Source: Mixophyes australis (Eukaryota; Chordata; Amphibia; Anura; Limnodynastidae). Taken from it: a stretch of DNA of 64,000 nucleotides. The position numbers and the translations under genes are program-made. The notes beneath the pieces are model-generated. The model was given only the letters and a program-made list of their open reading frames with translations. It did not search any database and was not told where the DNA came from. The stretch is from NCBI GenBank assembly GCA_036250195.1, contig JAVHZZ010000004.1, positions 253,286,228 to 253,350,227 of the forward strand. The letters are read 5' to 3'. Below, in pieces: positions 11,178 to 20,650 of this stretch. How positions within the stretch are numbered: the first letter of the stretch is position 1; each line of letters starts with the position of its first letter.

Positions 11178-11394
11178 GGTGTAAGGATGCCCCTGGAGGG
11201 GCTGAAGATGTGCCCGGTGCCCGAGAAGGGGGCGAAGATGCCCGCGATCGCCATGTCCCTGGAGGGACAGAAGATGTCCCCAGCTCCTGTGCCCAGCAAG
11301 AGGGTGAAGAAGGAAGAAAGAAGTGACTTACCCTTCCAGCGCTCCAGCGGCGGTAACTATGGTTTCTCTCCTGCAGGTCCCGTGCGCGGAGGAA

Positions 11395-11555
11395 GGATGA
11401 GCCAATCAGGGCTCATCTTTCCCCGCTGGCCAATCAGCGGCCGGATGTGCGAGCCAATCGCGGCTCGCGCCTGGCCATTCAAAAGATTGGCGCCGACGCG
11501 AGCCAATCAGCGCTCGCGCCGGCTAATGACGTCACGCCGGCGACTATATAAGTCG
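11395..11555 (+). promoter_or_regulatory. CCAAT/CRE/TATA promoter inside the GC-rich element
   Basis: Four GCCAATC boxes lie near 11400, 11429, 11453 and 11501. A perfect cAMP-response element, TGACGTCA, is at 11527-11534, and a TATA box, CTATATAAG, is at 11544-11552. This spacing is typical of RNA polymerase II promoters, with a predicted start about 25-30 bp after the TATA box, near 11575-11580. The plus-strand direction agrees with the order of boxes. Activity is inferred. Confidence 0.7.
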
Positions 11556-11840
11556 CCGGGTGGCGCCATTTTGTCGGAAAGAGTCCGGCGGCGGAGAGAG
11601 AAGGACATCCAGCGAGGAAGAAGACCAGAAGCGGCGGAGATCGTCGGCGGGGAGCCCTTGTAAGGGCTGAGAGCGCCCCCGCCTCCAGAGAAGGCAGAAG
11701 ACCCGCGCCGAACAGGAGAAGAGGCGCCGCCGGCTGGAGGGTCTGGAAGACCCGGAGAAAGAAGGCAGAAGACGGCGTGGCAAGTTGAGATTCCTGCGCA
11801 GAGCAGGTAAGCAGCCTCAACGTTAAATTCGGGCACTAGG

Positions 11841-12330
11841 CCCGGGGCCACGGTTGGGCACAAGGCCTGTTGGCACAGTAAATTAGGGGCACAAGGCCCA
11901 GGGACCTGGGCACTAGGCCCCTACGAGTTAGTGGGCCAGTAGGCCATATTGTCTATAAAGGGCACAAGGCCCTGTTAGTTAGACAGGGGGCGTGAGAGCC
12001 CCAGGTATAAAAGGGCACAAAGCCCTTAGGTAGTTAGTGGCCTAGAGGCCATAGAAAGGCCAGAGGGCCTGGTTAGGGGCTGGTAGCCCATAGGCTATAA
12101 AGGGCACAAGGCCCTCAGTCAGTCAGGGAGGCCACAGGCCTCAGGCAGGGGCTAGGACCCCTAGGTAGCAGGGCACAAGGCCCTAGTTAGTGGGCTCAGA
12201 GCCCTGAGGTAGAGAGGGGGCTGAGGCCCATTAATCAGAGCACAAGGCTCTGTGTGCAACTGGGCAAGAGGCCCATGGTGTGAAGGGCAGAAGGCCCTGG
12301 AGGTGGTGAGATAGAGGCATGGGAGCTTTG
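11841..12330 (+). repeat. Array of about 19 short GC hairpins
   Basis: Units of the type GGGC-ACAAG-GCCC recur every 20-40 bases. Stems are 4-6 bp and loops mostly 4-6 nt. Stems vary but stay self-complementary: AAGGGC-ACAAA-GCCCTT near 12010, AGGCC-ACA-GGCCT near 12129, TGGGC-AAGAG-GCCCA near 12261, CAGAGC-ACAAG-GCTCTG near 12236, GGGC-TGGTA-GCCC near 12078. The spacers share little. It is not a simple tandem repeat. Function unknown. Confidence 0.75.
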
Positions 12331-13891
12331 TGAGTGTAGGCGCGGTCCTGTGTGAGGTGAGCACACGTAGTTAGGAGGTACAGTAGAGCGGAGGCTCCTG
12401 TGGTGCTGTAGCAACAGGCTGGTTGGCTAGCAGCGGTGTGCTCTGGTAAGTAGCTTACAAAGTACTGTATATTGTATTCTGTCTGTGCGGCGGGTATTGT
12501 TGAATTACAGTATTTTGGGTGTGCTATGTATTTGTGTCCAGGGGCAAGACGTCAGACCACTATTAAAGGTAGGCTCTTGTTCCTGTGTTGTTCTGTGCTA
12601 ACCCGTGCTGTGGGGACAAGTGTAGTTACCAGCATACACATAGTCAGGGGAGAACACATGTAGTTTTCCTGTCCCTTAGGTCCCCGGGGTCACACTGGTT
12701 CCCAGAGGGGGTGGCTGAGTGAGTTGGTGGCAGTGCAGCACACCTTGAGGCAGTTCCAGGGGCGGCCGTGGTTCTGATTGAGGGTCCCCAAGGCCGGTTC
12801 CGTGCAGGTGGACCTGTGGTTCCGGACGTAGGGACACGTGTGAGATACCCGAGTACAGGCAGTCGGGCGGTTCAGTTCGATCGGCTGTTCCGTGCGGCAG
12901 TCGGCCCGCGGGTTAGTGTGCTGTTCCGCTGAGCCTCAGCCGGGCTTGAAGCAGCCGGTCCTTAGGGTCCGTGGGTGACCCCATTGTAAGAAGACAGTCT
13001 CCTTGGTTAGACCTGGGTGAGGGGGTTAGGAACCGCCCTCCGGTTTAGTCCGTGAACACCGGCTGGTGTTCCCCGTAGTGTGTAAGTGAGCAGTTCCGTT
13101 AGTGCACCACACCTAGTTAGTCATAGTGGTTTGACTTAGTTGCGTTGCCGACCATTAGAACGTTGTTAGGGTCGGGTCGCTGTTGTAGTCAGTCCAGTTT
13201 TGTGGGTGCCATCTTAGTCTCACTGAGAGCGTAGAGGGAGGCTGTGTGTTCTTGTCATCCGCAGGAGTCGGGAAGGTGCAGGGGAACCGGATGGGAAGTG
13301 GGAGTGTCCCGGTGAGTATCACGCTCGATTCCCCCTTTCGGTTAGGCCCTCACCGGCAGGTGTGTGAGTTACTTGAGGCGGGATTAGTCCTCGGACTAGT
13401 CTTGGTCTTAAGTGCCTGTAGTCCCCCGTGTCTTGGCAAGAGCAAAAGCGAGGAGGCGGCAAGTGGGCTTGGACTGAGAGTGTCCTTGTTCGTTGCTGTA
13501 TTCTCGGACAGCCCTTACCAGTTAGGCACGGCCGTAATCTCTGTCTCTTTCTTAGAGGGACGTGGTTGGAGGTGATAGGGGTTGCGGCTGCGGATCTGCT
13601 GGGATTGGATCGCAGCTGGGATATCGGAAGCGGACTGGAGGTGACCATCGTTTATAAGGTAAGTTCTTTTGTGTTGCGTCTGTCCCTGGGGGCGTTACAT
13701 AGGTACGCATATATAGGTACAAGGTTCTAGTTCAATAGGGGTGTAAGTAAGCTCTGCCTATACAGCACTTGCCCTATACAGACAGAACACACTGCAGGAT
13801 ATGTGCAATGCAATTTATATTTTAAATCCCATCAGAACGCACAGTTAAAAAAATATTATTATGTACTTTAACACCTGTTAATAATATAATT

Positions 13892-14218
13892 GGGCCTGAT
13901 ACATTAAGGATCTTAACTTAAGAAACTTCTTATTTAAGTCTCCTGGACAAAACCATGTTACAATGCAAGTGGTGCAAATTAGTATTCTGTTTTGCACATA
14001 AGTTAAATACTGACTGTTTTTTCATGTAGCACACAAATACTTGATAGCTTATTTGTACACTGAAATTTAAAGTTGATATTTGTGTGCTACATGAAAAAAT
14101 AGACAGTATTTAACTTATATGCAAAACAGAATACTAATTTGCACCCCTTGCATTGTAACATGGTTTTGTCCAGGAGACTTAAATAAGAAGTTTCTTAAGT
14201 TAAGATCCTTAATGAATC
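13892..14218. mobile_element. Foldback MITE (near-complete palindrome)
   Basis: The left arm from 13892 (GGGCCTGATACATTAAGGAT) is repeated in reverse complement up to 14218 (ATCCTTAATGAATC) with arms of about 150 bp and a short central loop near 14048-14070. The right-most bases no longer match the left GGGCCTGAT end, so that terminus is worn. A non-autonomous DNA transposon of this form carries no gene. Confidence 0.8.
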
Positions 14219-14537
14219 ATTCTTAAAATATATTGTGAATGTTTTTCTTTGTTTTTTGTATCATGAAATATAAATATCAGGATGTACTTAATGCCTGCTG
14301 TACATAAAATGCATTTTACAGCATTCAGTGTAACAGTTTTGAAAATTTTGCTCATATACAGTACAGTTTGGGAAGGTGGCTCTGGGAGCCACCTGCCAAG
14401 GGATAAGTCTATATCAGGTACAGACAGAAAAGGGCAAATGTGCACAAACAACTGTGAAAAACTACTCAAAGCAAAAAAATGCTGATATACTAAAACACTA
14501 AACAAACATATTTAGAATTAAAAACATGAAATAGATG
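14219..14537. other. AT-rich non-coding stretch
   Basis: No gene or element was recognised. Overlapping short frames on both strands (14209-14505, 14282-14485) show no motif. Confidence 0.4.
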
Positions 14538-14694
14538 CAGAAGTGGAACTAGCGAGCTGTGGGCCCCGATGCAACTAGGTGGGGAGGAGGGAACTGTGGC
14601 CCACAATCCTCTGCATCTACCATGCATCAGGCCCCATTATCTCCATGGACCCCGGAGCATTGCACCTGTTGCACCAATGGTTGTTCCGCCACTG
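14538..14694. mobile_element. Small non-autonomous hAT (CAG-ended MITE)
   Basis: It starts CAGAAGTGGAAC and ends GTTCCGCCACTG, inverted termini matching 10 of 12 bases. The interior is GC-rich with GGGCCCC words. Flanks AATAGATG and AAGATGAT are only loosely alike, so the 8-bp duplication is decayed. Confidence 0.6.
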
Positions 14695-14702
14695 AAGATG
14701 AT

Positions 14703-15283
14703 AACCATTTGTCAGTTGTGTACAATGCAAAGGAATCTCTTTTTGCAGATTCTGGTAATATAACCTCACAAAATAAAATTTACGGTATTTTCATATAATC
14801 CTTGCAAAGTAGTACCAAATGGTGATGAGATGACATAGTCACGTAACTAGATGCAGCTGCCATTCAAAAAACACAAAAAAAGTGTTAAAAAAAAGCTGAC
14901 TGTTGCACCAACCTCTTTGGAGAAATACAACTCCCCTATCATTATCATGTGAATGAAAGTTTCATTTATCATAGATAAACTGATAGCACAATACCATACA
15001 GTGTCATGACTTCTAATTCTCCATCACATACAACCTCACAAACAAGCACAAGAAAAGATCCCAAATGAATAAATAAAATCCATACTTATTTTGAAGGCCA
15101 GAATCCAGTGCAAGAGCAAAATTGCCTGTTTGGAATTTTTTTGAGAGCAACATGGACAACTTAGTGATAGTCAAGAGAATAATATGTACATAAAGGAAGT
15201 ACTGATGTTGCTAGGGGACAAAGAGTCCTGTATCGTTTTGTTTTGTTTTTAAATTGCTGATATCTGTTGATTTTGATGGTGAA
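14703..15283. other. AT-rich non-coding stretch
   Basis: Nothing recognisable was seen beyond low-complexity A-rich DNA. Confidence 0.4.
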
Positions 15284-15395
15284 ATTTAAAATGGCAATTT
15301 TATTAAAGGCAAAACCTATTGTGCTTGGTTGATAAACATATATTATCCAACTCCATACACTCGGTTTTGCCTTTAATAAAATTGCAGTTTTAAAT
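15284..15395. repeat. Short foldback repeat
   Basis: The arms 15284-15315 and 15363-15395 are reverse complements apart from a couple of bases (core TTTTATTAAAGGCAAAACC). The 47-nt loop is unremarkable. It is probably a small MITE or its relic. Confidence 0.7.
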
Positions 15396-15485
15396 CAGCC
15401 TAGTAAAGTCTCTGAAAATCCTCTATTTTAACTTTGTGGATTATGGAATTTGTTGGCTTTGATGTATTACCTGTTTATGACACTA

Positions 15486-15650
15486 GGTGGCTACATAGAA
15501 AAAGAACATTTAGCACTTGAGAATAGGAACTTAGGTCTTGACTGCTGCTGGTGTACGAAGACCTTTATGCTGAATAAACTGTGTGTTGGATATTACCGCT
15601 GAGCTCCTCTCTGTATCCTGACCACTACACAGCATATTGGCAACAAGGAT
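15486..15650 (+). repeat. LTR-end-like repeat, copy A
   Basis: It matches 18993-19145 at high identity, sharing ATGCTGAATAAACTGTGTGT with an AATAAA signal, GCTGAGCTCCTCTC and CTACACA. The sequence then runs into TTGGCAACAAGGAT. A polyadenylation signal followed by about 70 bp ending in ...ACA and a TTGG-start primer-like site is how the R-U5 end of an LTR looks. The family is not identified. Confidence 0.45.
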
Positions 15651-15852
15651 AGCCATTTTTTTACTGACTGCACCTGCAACATTCCTTCCAAAACGATGTG
15701 AGCCTACACTGCCATTTACTGCATGACTTAGAGTGTATGAAAACTCCTTGCTTGCAGTTAATGATAGCGACCGCTCGGAAGCCAGAAAATGTACCTTACT
15801 GATCCACTGGCTTGATGCAGCTCATTTGTTATACACTTTCTTTAGGGAATGG

Positions 15853-15921
15853 CATTGTACAGCGATGCAGAGTTAGTGGCACTATATAAATAAATAGATG
15901 ATGATGATGATGATGATGATA
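15853..15921 (+). repeat. SINE 3' end with GAT repeat
   Basis: The segment carries ATTGTACAGCGATGCAGAGT and GTGGCACTATATAAATAAAT followed by (GAT)n, the tail of the SINE family seen more completely at 22591-22940 and 37587-39057. Only the tail is present. Confidence 0.75.
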
Positions 15922-16803
15922 TATGCCACTTCTCAATAGCATTAAAGGACCCAAAGCCAATGTTGTAGCTGAACGTTATAAATTCTGCCAGAGCCGCCAG
16001 GAAAAATGGTGAATCTACAGAATAGCATTTTGGTGCCTTGATGGAGATGAAGGTCACATGTGACAAGAGACTATGTAATGTAATGGACAAATTTACATTT
16101 AAATTACCCTGCAGGTTATGTGGAAAAGGTTGTTACATATTTGCTACTTATTAGAAATGAATGGTTCAGATTACTTGAAATCCAACAAAATCCGACATTG
16201 GGGATCCAAGTGAAACCGAGTCGTGACTCAGATTTTCCATTCAAACTTGGATCTCATAACAAAGCAAAGCGTCATTTCTGTGATTATTTTTTGGACCGCT
16301 ATTTTTTGTATATATATTCCTCCCTCGTTCTCTTAAGTGACGTTTTAGAACAGACAGCGTGTAGGGAGGAAGTAAGCTGCTGTGCTCAACTCATAAAATA
16401 GTTAAGGGTAAACCAGGGACATAGAAAAACAGTAGAATCCTGACATTATTGTAAATCAGTTATGCAGAGAATAGTCAGCTACAATAGTTTGCTGATGAAT
16501 TGCTTTTATTTTAAATTTTAAATACACTTTACACAGACTAGTCGCTACTGGTTGTTGTTAATGAATTGCATTGCATACACTGTATATAATATTACAAGAG
16601 AGTATATACAGACTGATTTAGATAGATATCATTCTGAACTAACTAGTATATTTCTTTGAGAAAAACAAAGTCTGCTTTTGCTGTCAGCCTATTAGCAGCA
16701 GAATCCAAAAAAGAAACCAATTTCTATCTTTTAAAATTGAAAGTTTTTCTAGTGAAAGTAATCTTGTGTGGGACAGTGACAACTGAAATAATTTTGAAAA
16801 AAC

Positions 16804-17196
16804 TGGAGTTTGCGTTTGAGATTCAGCAGCAGCTGCACATCACAAAAACAGCTATATATTATTATATTCTAATCTTTTCTATTTTTCAGTACTTGTCTAT
16901 TTTGGAAGGGTCATTCAGTGAAGTCTCTATTTAAAAAATGCTGTTTTTGAGGTTCAGCACAAAAACTGTACAGCCCAAAAACGTACTACATATTCTAATC
17001 TTTTCTATTTTTCTATTTTTCATTACTAATCTATTTTGGAAGGGTCATTCAGTGAAATCTATATTTAAAAAAGGGAGTTTGTATGTGAGGGTCATCACAC
17101 AGCTGCACATCCTATAAAAACGCTATATATTCGATTATTTTCTATTTTTTAATACTTTCTATTTTGGATGGGTCATTCTGTGAAATCTATATTCCA
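16804..17196 (+). repeat. Tandem repeat, about 134 bp x 3
   Basis: Units begin near 16804, 16938 and 17074. Each has a TTCAGCA/CACAGCTGCACATC region, an ATATTCTAATCTTTTCTATT tract and GGAAGGGTCATTCAGTGAA. Copies are diverged by substitutions and small indels. Confidence 0.8.
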
Positions 17197-17421
17197 TGCT
17201 ACCAATTTAAGCAAGCCCAATGGATAAACTAAACATCAGCAAAAAATTAATGTAAGGTGCAAATGATAAAAATGTTTAAACACTACGCCCACTCTAAAGT
17301 TGAAACTTTATACAGCAGACAATATGGAGAGTGAAGAGGCAGTAACAATTGAATGTCACTAGATTGACAGAGACATCAGTAGACACTTAGACCAATAGAT
17401 GCTCAATTGTAAAGAGCTACC

Positions 17422-17795
17422 TAATTTGCTGAGGATGCTCAGAGAAGAAGGTGGCCTGCACCTATACTACAAAAATTCAAAGATTAGGCACACTGTACAT
17501 TGCTAGAATGTATATTAGTTTCATTACCTTGCCGCTATTTAAATAAATTAGAATGCTGAGAGATGAAGGAGACCTACACTCATACTACAGAAATTCAAAG
17601 ATTAGGGAAACAATACATTGCCAGAGAATTCATTGATTGCCAAGAGCATGGCTTTTATTACCTTGCCTCTATATAAATAAAGGAGACTGCTGAGAGATGA
17701 AGGTGGTCTGCACTCATACTACAAAATTCTAAGATTAGGCGCACAATACTTTGCCAAAGCAATCATCGGTAGCCAAGAGCAATGCTTTTCTACTT
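17422..17795 (+). repeat. Tandem repeat, about 130 bp x 3
   Basis: Units begin near 17422, 17550 and 17684, sharing GCTGAGAGATGAAGGTGG, CATACTACAAAAATTC, AAGATTAGG and ATTACCTTGCC. It is a different unit from the array just upstream but of similar length and copy number. Confidence 0.8.
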
Positions 17796-17800
17796 AGTTT

Positions 17801-18992
17801 TCCTTATATGCGCTGTGTCATAATGCTGCCCTTCTGAAACAAATTCTTAAATATTTATGTGGGAGGGAGTGCGGAAAAATCCTTGCCCTGGTGTAAGCTT
17901 TGTCCAACCCCCAGGTAACAGTGGCTACCTGACACTTGCAGCAGAGGCGATCCCCAAGAAGGTGTGTACTCACTCTAATGAATGGGCAACCTCACACTGC
18001 CGCTGCGTTTCGGCTAGTGACAGGCAGCCGGGGAGCCCGACTGTAATTAAAGTATTGCTGCCTCCAGAGTGGACTTGGGGCATGCTCTTGGCCCCATTTT
18101 TCCTATCTTCGTGCTACCTGTTCCTGCTCATAAGCTTTTCTATGTTAAGTCCTGGCGGTATCTGAGTACTGTGAGTGCGTGCAACTGTACAGGAAAAAGG
18201 CAGCTGCTATAGTTGAAGACCTCTTCTGCCGGTTTTTAAAAGCTTATAATAGTTACTAGGAAGCCATAACATCATAAAGGATTATATCCTGCGGCCAGTG
18301 GTGTAATAGCAATCTGACCTTCCACTGTTTGGTTTTACTATTAGCTGACTCTCATTGCTCTCTCTGCTACCATTTTTGATTAAATAAAAACTGTGACCTT
18401 TTGCCAAATTTACATTGATGTCCGTGTGGTTATTTATTTATTCAATTACAGTAATTGTAAGTCTCAACATGCAAATTAAGTTTGGGAGCAATGAAATGGA
18501 GATATCAACAATATGCAGTTTATTATTTTTGTAATTGAATCAGAGAAAGCAAATGCAATGATGGCAAAGTTACAAAATCCTTCATTAAGACTTTGGCCAA
18601 AATTGGTAAAAATTGAGACAATTGTGAAGGGATATTAGATAATAGACTGGAAATGAATGTTACTGTTATAAATAGTAATACAGAAGAAACAACAGCTCTG
18701 ATTACATTATTTTATTTATTTTTCACAATTTTTAATTAAATCCAGATCCAAAACCAGAATCTAAACCTTTCGCGTTTGTTTGACAAAGCGAAAGGTACTA
18801 TAGAAGGGTTTGTTTGACAAAGCTGGTAGCAAAGTCGAAATACAATGTTGGCTTAGAACTGACACTGGTTTCGAGACCGAAACACAAGTGTTTTGTATTT
18901 CTAATTATATGTTTACTAGTTGTGTGTATAAAAGGTTGCTAGATGGTGTTAGATTATATAGATTAATGTTGCTTTTACAAAATATATGGCAC
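17801..18992. other. Unassigned DNA, partly hAT-like
   Basis: No gene is supported. 17857-18165 is an open frame of 102 codons without recognisable motif. 18724-18850 contains ATCCAGATCCAAAACCAG and a duplicated GTTTGTTTGACAAAGC (18775 and 18809), similar to hAT 3' DNA. The rest is AT-rich. Confidence 0.4.
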
Positions 18993-19145
18993 TGGGTGTC
19001 TATATAGAAAAAGAACTTATGAATAGGAAGTTAGGTCTTGACTGGGGCTGTTGTAACAAGATTTTAATGCTGAATAAACTGTGTGTTGGATGTTTTTGCT
19101 GAGCTCCTCTCCGCAACCTGACTCCTACACAACATTGTTGCAGTT
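18993..19145 (+). repeat. LTR-end-like repeat, copy B
   Basis: Second copy of the 15486-15650 repeat, with ATGCTGAATAAACTGTGTGT, GCTGAGCTCCTCTC and CTACACAACATTG. It shares the AATAAA signal and the ACA-TTG junction, 3.5 kb away in the same orientation. Confidence 0.45.
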
Positions 19146-19499
19146 CCATACTCCCACCAAACGTACTGTTTGTATTGGGTTCAGTGGTGGAAATGTAAAT
19201 GTAAAAGTTGCGGTATGGAACTTTAGAAGTGACAGTTTGATGGGATGTAATGGGAATGTAAGTGAATGGAATTTTATAGTTTTACAATGAAGGCAGTAGA
19301 AAAAGTGACAGTATGGCACACCACTGTATATTCTGCCACTTCAACCACTAGTTGGGTTTATGCCATTCTCATCCTCCAGCCAGTAATGAGATGCACCTGT
19401 TCCAGGTCTTAAGGTGAACTTATGCTGCTACAATGCTTCATTTCCTAAGTTCTTGTTCCTGATCCTGTTGCTTGTATATCCAGCTATTATCTGATATCC

Positions 19500-20635
19500 A
19501 AACTGGAATAAATAATCAGCGCTGAGTGTGATTCGGCAACCCCTCATCAATAACACATGGATCTAATGATAAAATAACATTTATTAGGCATGTGGGGAAA
19601 ACAGATATCACATTAACCCTATTAAGACCAGCTGGTACGATATAACAGTTTATCTCTAATGAGTAGGCGGTGTGCTGCTAGCAACGAGAGACCGGGGTAT
19701 TTCCAACTTGCTGCTCTCTTGGATGTGTTACATTATCAACACCTATGGATTACTTACGGATCGGGACCACCATTACACTTCCAAGGAGGTTTTTGACTGA
19801 GACATTGAAGTATATTGTCTGATGGTGAAGTAACCTACAGAACCATATAGGATCAATCCTAGGGATACATCTCAACACAGTATCGTACTGCATGTTTGCT
19901 AATTACCGGACTAAGTTGTTATACTCTTTTTAATCCACCTCTAGCGATTGATTCGCTTATTCAGGAACCCCTTGATTTGGTTCTGACAAAGTGGTGATTT
20001 TATCGATTCTTTTTATCTATGCAAGTACCGGTCCAATTGTAACTACATCTATACGCAGTAAACATTACAAGTATTTACCCTGGTGAGCTATTTCAGCCAG
20101 TTACTTTGATTAACTACCAACATTGGCTCGTCTAGCTATCTGGTTGTTTCGTATTAGAAGAATTACCATCGATTCAACAGGCACACCCGCTTCACAGACT
20201 TCATGCGGTTGCGTTTTGATCATTATTAGCTCGAACTCGAGCATCTGAGACATATATATTTTTTTCCACAGAGTCCATCTAGGAGTGTTATATTGGCCAT
20301 ATATCATTTTACTCCCACTCCGTGGTGGACTACTACTGAACGCCTACTCATTAGAGATAAACTGTTATATCAAACCAGCTGGTCTTTTTAGGGTTAATGT
20401 GATATCTGTTTTCCACACATGCCTAATAAATGTTATTTTATCATTAAATCCATGTGTTATTGATGAGGGGTTGCCGAATCACACTCAGCGCTGATTATTT
20501 AATCCAGTTTGCATTGTACCTTTGAGACTCCACGGGTCTTTTCAGCAGCGGGTGTGTTTTGGCTGTTTCCTCATCAAGTGTTAATTGGTTGGTTGTTGGA
20601 GATCTTTTCCATTGCGACAGGACATTTTGTGTGTT
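19500..20635. mobile_element. Unclassified inverted-repeat element with 15-bp direct repeats
   Basis: Arms 19504-19665 and 20345-20512 are reverse complements over about 165 bp (core CAGCGCTGAGTGTGATTCGGCAACCC at one end, shown only in part here). About 680 bp separate them. The block plus a 120-bp tail to 20635 is flanked by TATTATCTGATATCC at 19485-19499 and 20636-20650, an exact 15-bp duplication. Duplications of this length are typical of target-primed retroposition; hAT and mariner make 8 and 2 bp. Penelope-like elements can have inverted terminal repeats and variable duplications, but no polymerase is present, so the class is open. Confidence 0.65.
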
Positions 20636-20650
20636 TATTATCTGATATCC

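Larger units (their letters stand above)
11186..13739 (+). mobile_element. Unclassified GC-rich interspersed element with promoter
   Basis: A 2.55-kb island of high GC in AT-rich DNA. It is flanked by GGTGTAAG at 11178-11185 and 13740-13747, which would be an 8-bp duplication. No terminal inverted repeat, LTR pair or poly(A) tail was recognised. It starts with short GATGCCC-type repeats, then has a promoter (11395-11555), a GC-rich segment, a hairpin array (11841-12330) and a long GC-rich 3' part with possible splice donors such as CAGGTAAG at 11804 and AAGGTAAG at 13657. A second diverged copy at 9060-10045 shows that it is repetitive. Frames in it show no known domain. Confidence 0.5.
16152..17800 (+). 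mobile_element. Diverged hAT-like fragment with internal tandem repeats
   Basis: The start TAGAAATGAATGGTTCAGAT and the following GAAATCC...GATCC...GAGTCGTGACTC words resemble the 5' end of the hAT at 23411 (TAGAGATGAGCGCACTCGGA). Inside are two triple tandem repeats. Beyond 17800 no matching 3' terminus is clear, though AT-rich DNA with ATCCAGATCCAAAACCAG at 18743 looks like worn hAT 3' DNA. No transposase is present. Confidence 0.4.

Noticed and set aside
11187..11863. Several frames of 110-158 codons in the GC-rich element
   Set aside because: High GC lowers stop frequency; frames overlap on both strands, share no known motif, and one spans the promoter itself.
11841..12330. CRISPR-like array
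   Set aside because: Units are short palindromes of changing sequence with no constant repeat or fixed spacer length, in a eukaryotic sequence.
20461..20490. Hammerhead-like TGATGAGGGGTTGCCGAATC in the arm of the inverted-repeat element
   Set aside because: The stem between the two core parts is weak and the GAA core is followed by the wrong base; not enough for a call.
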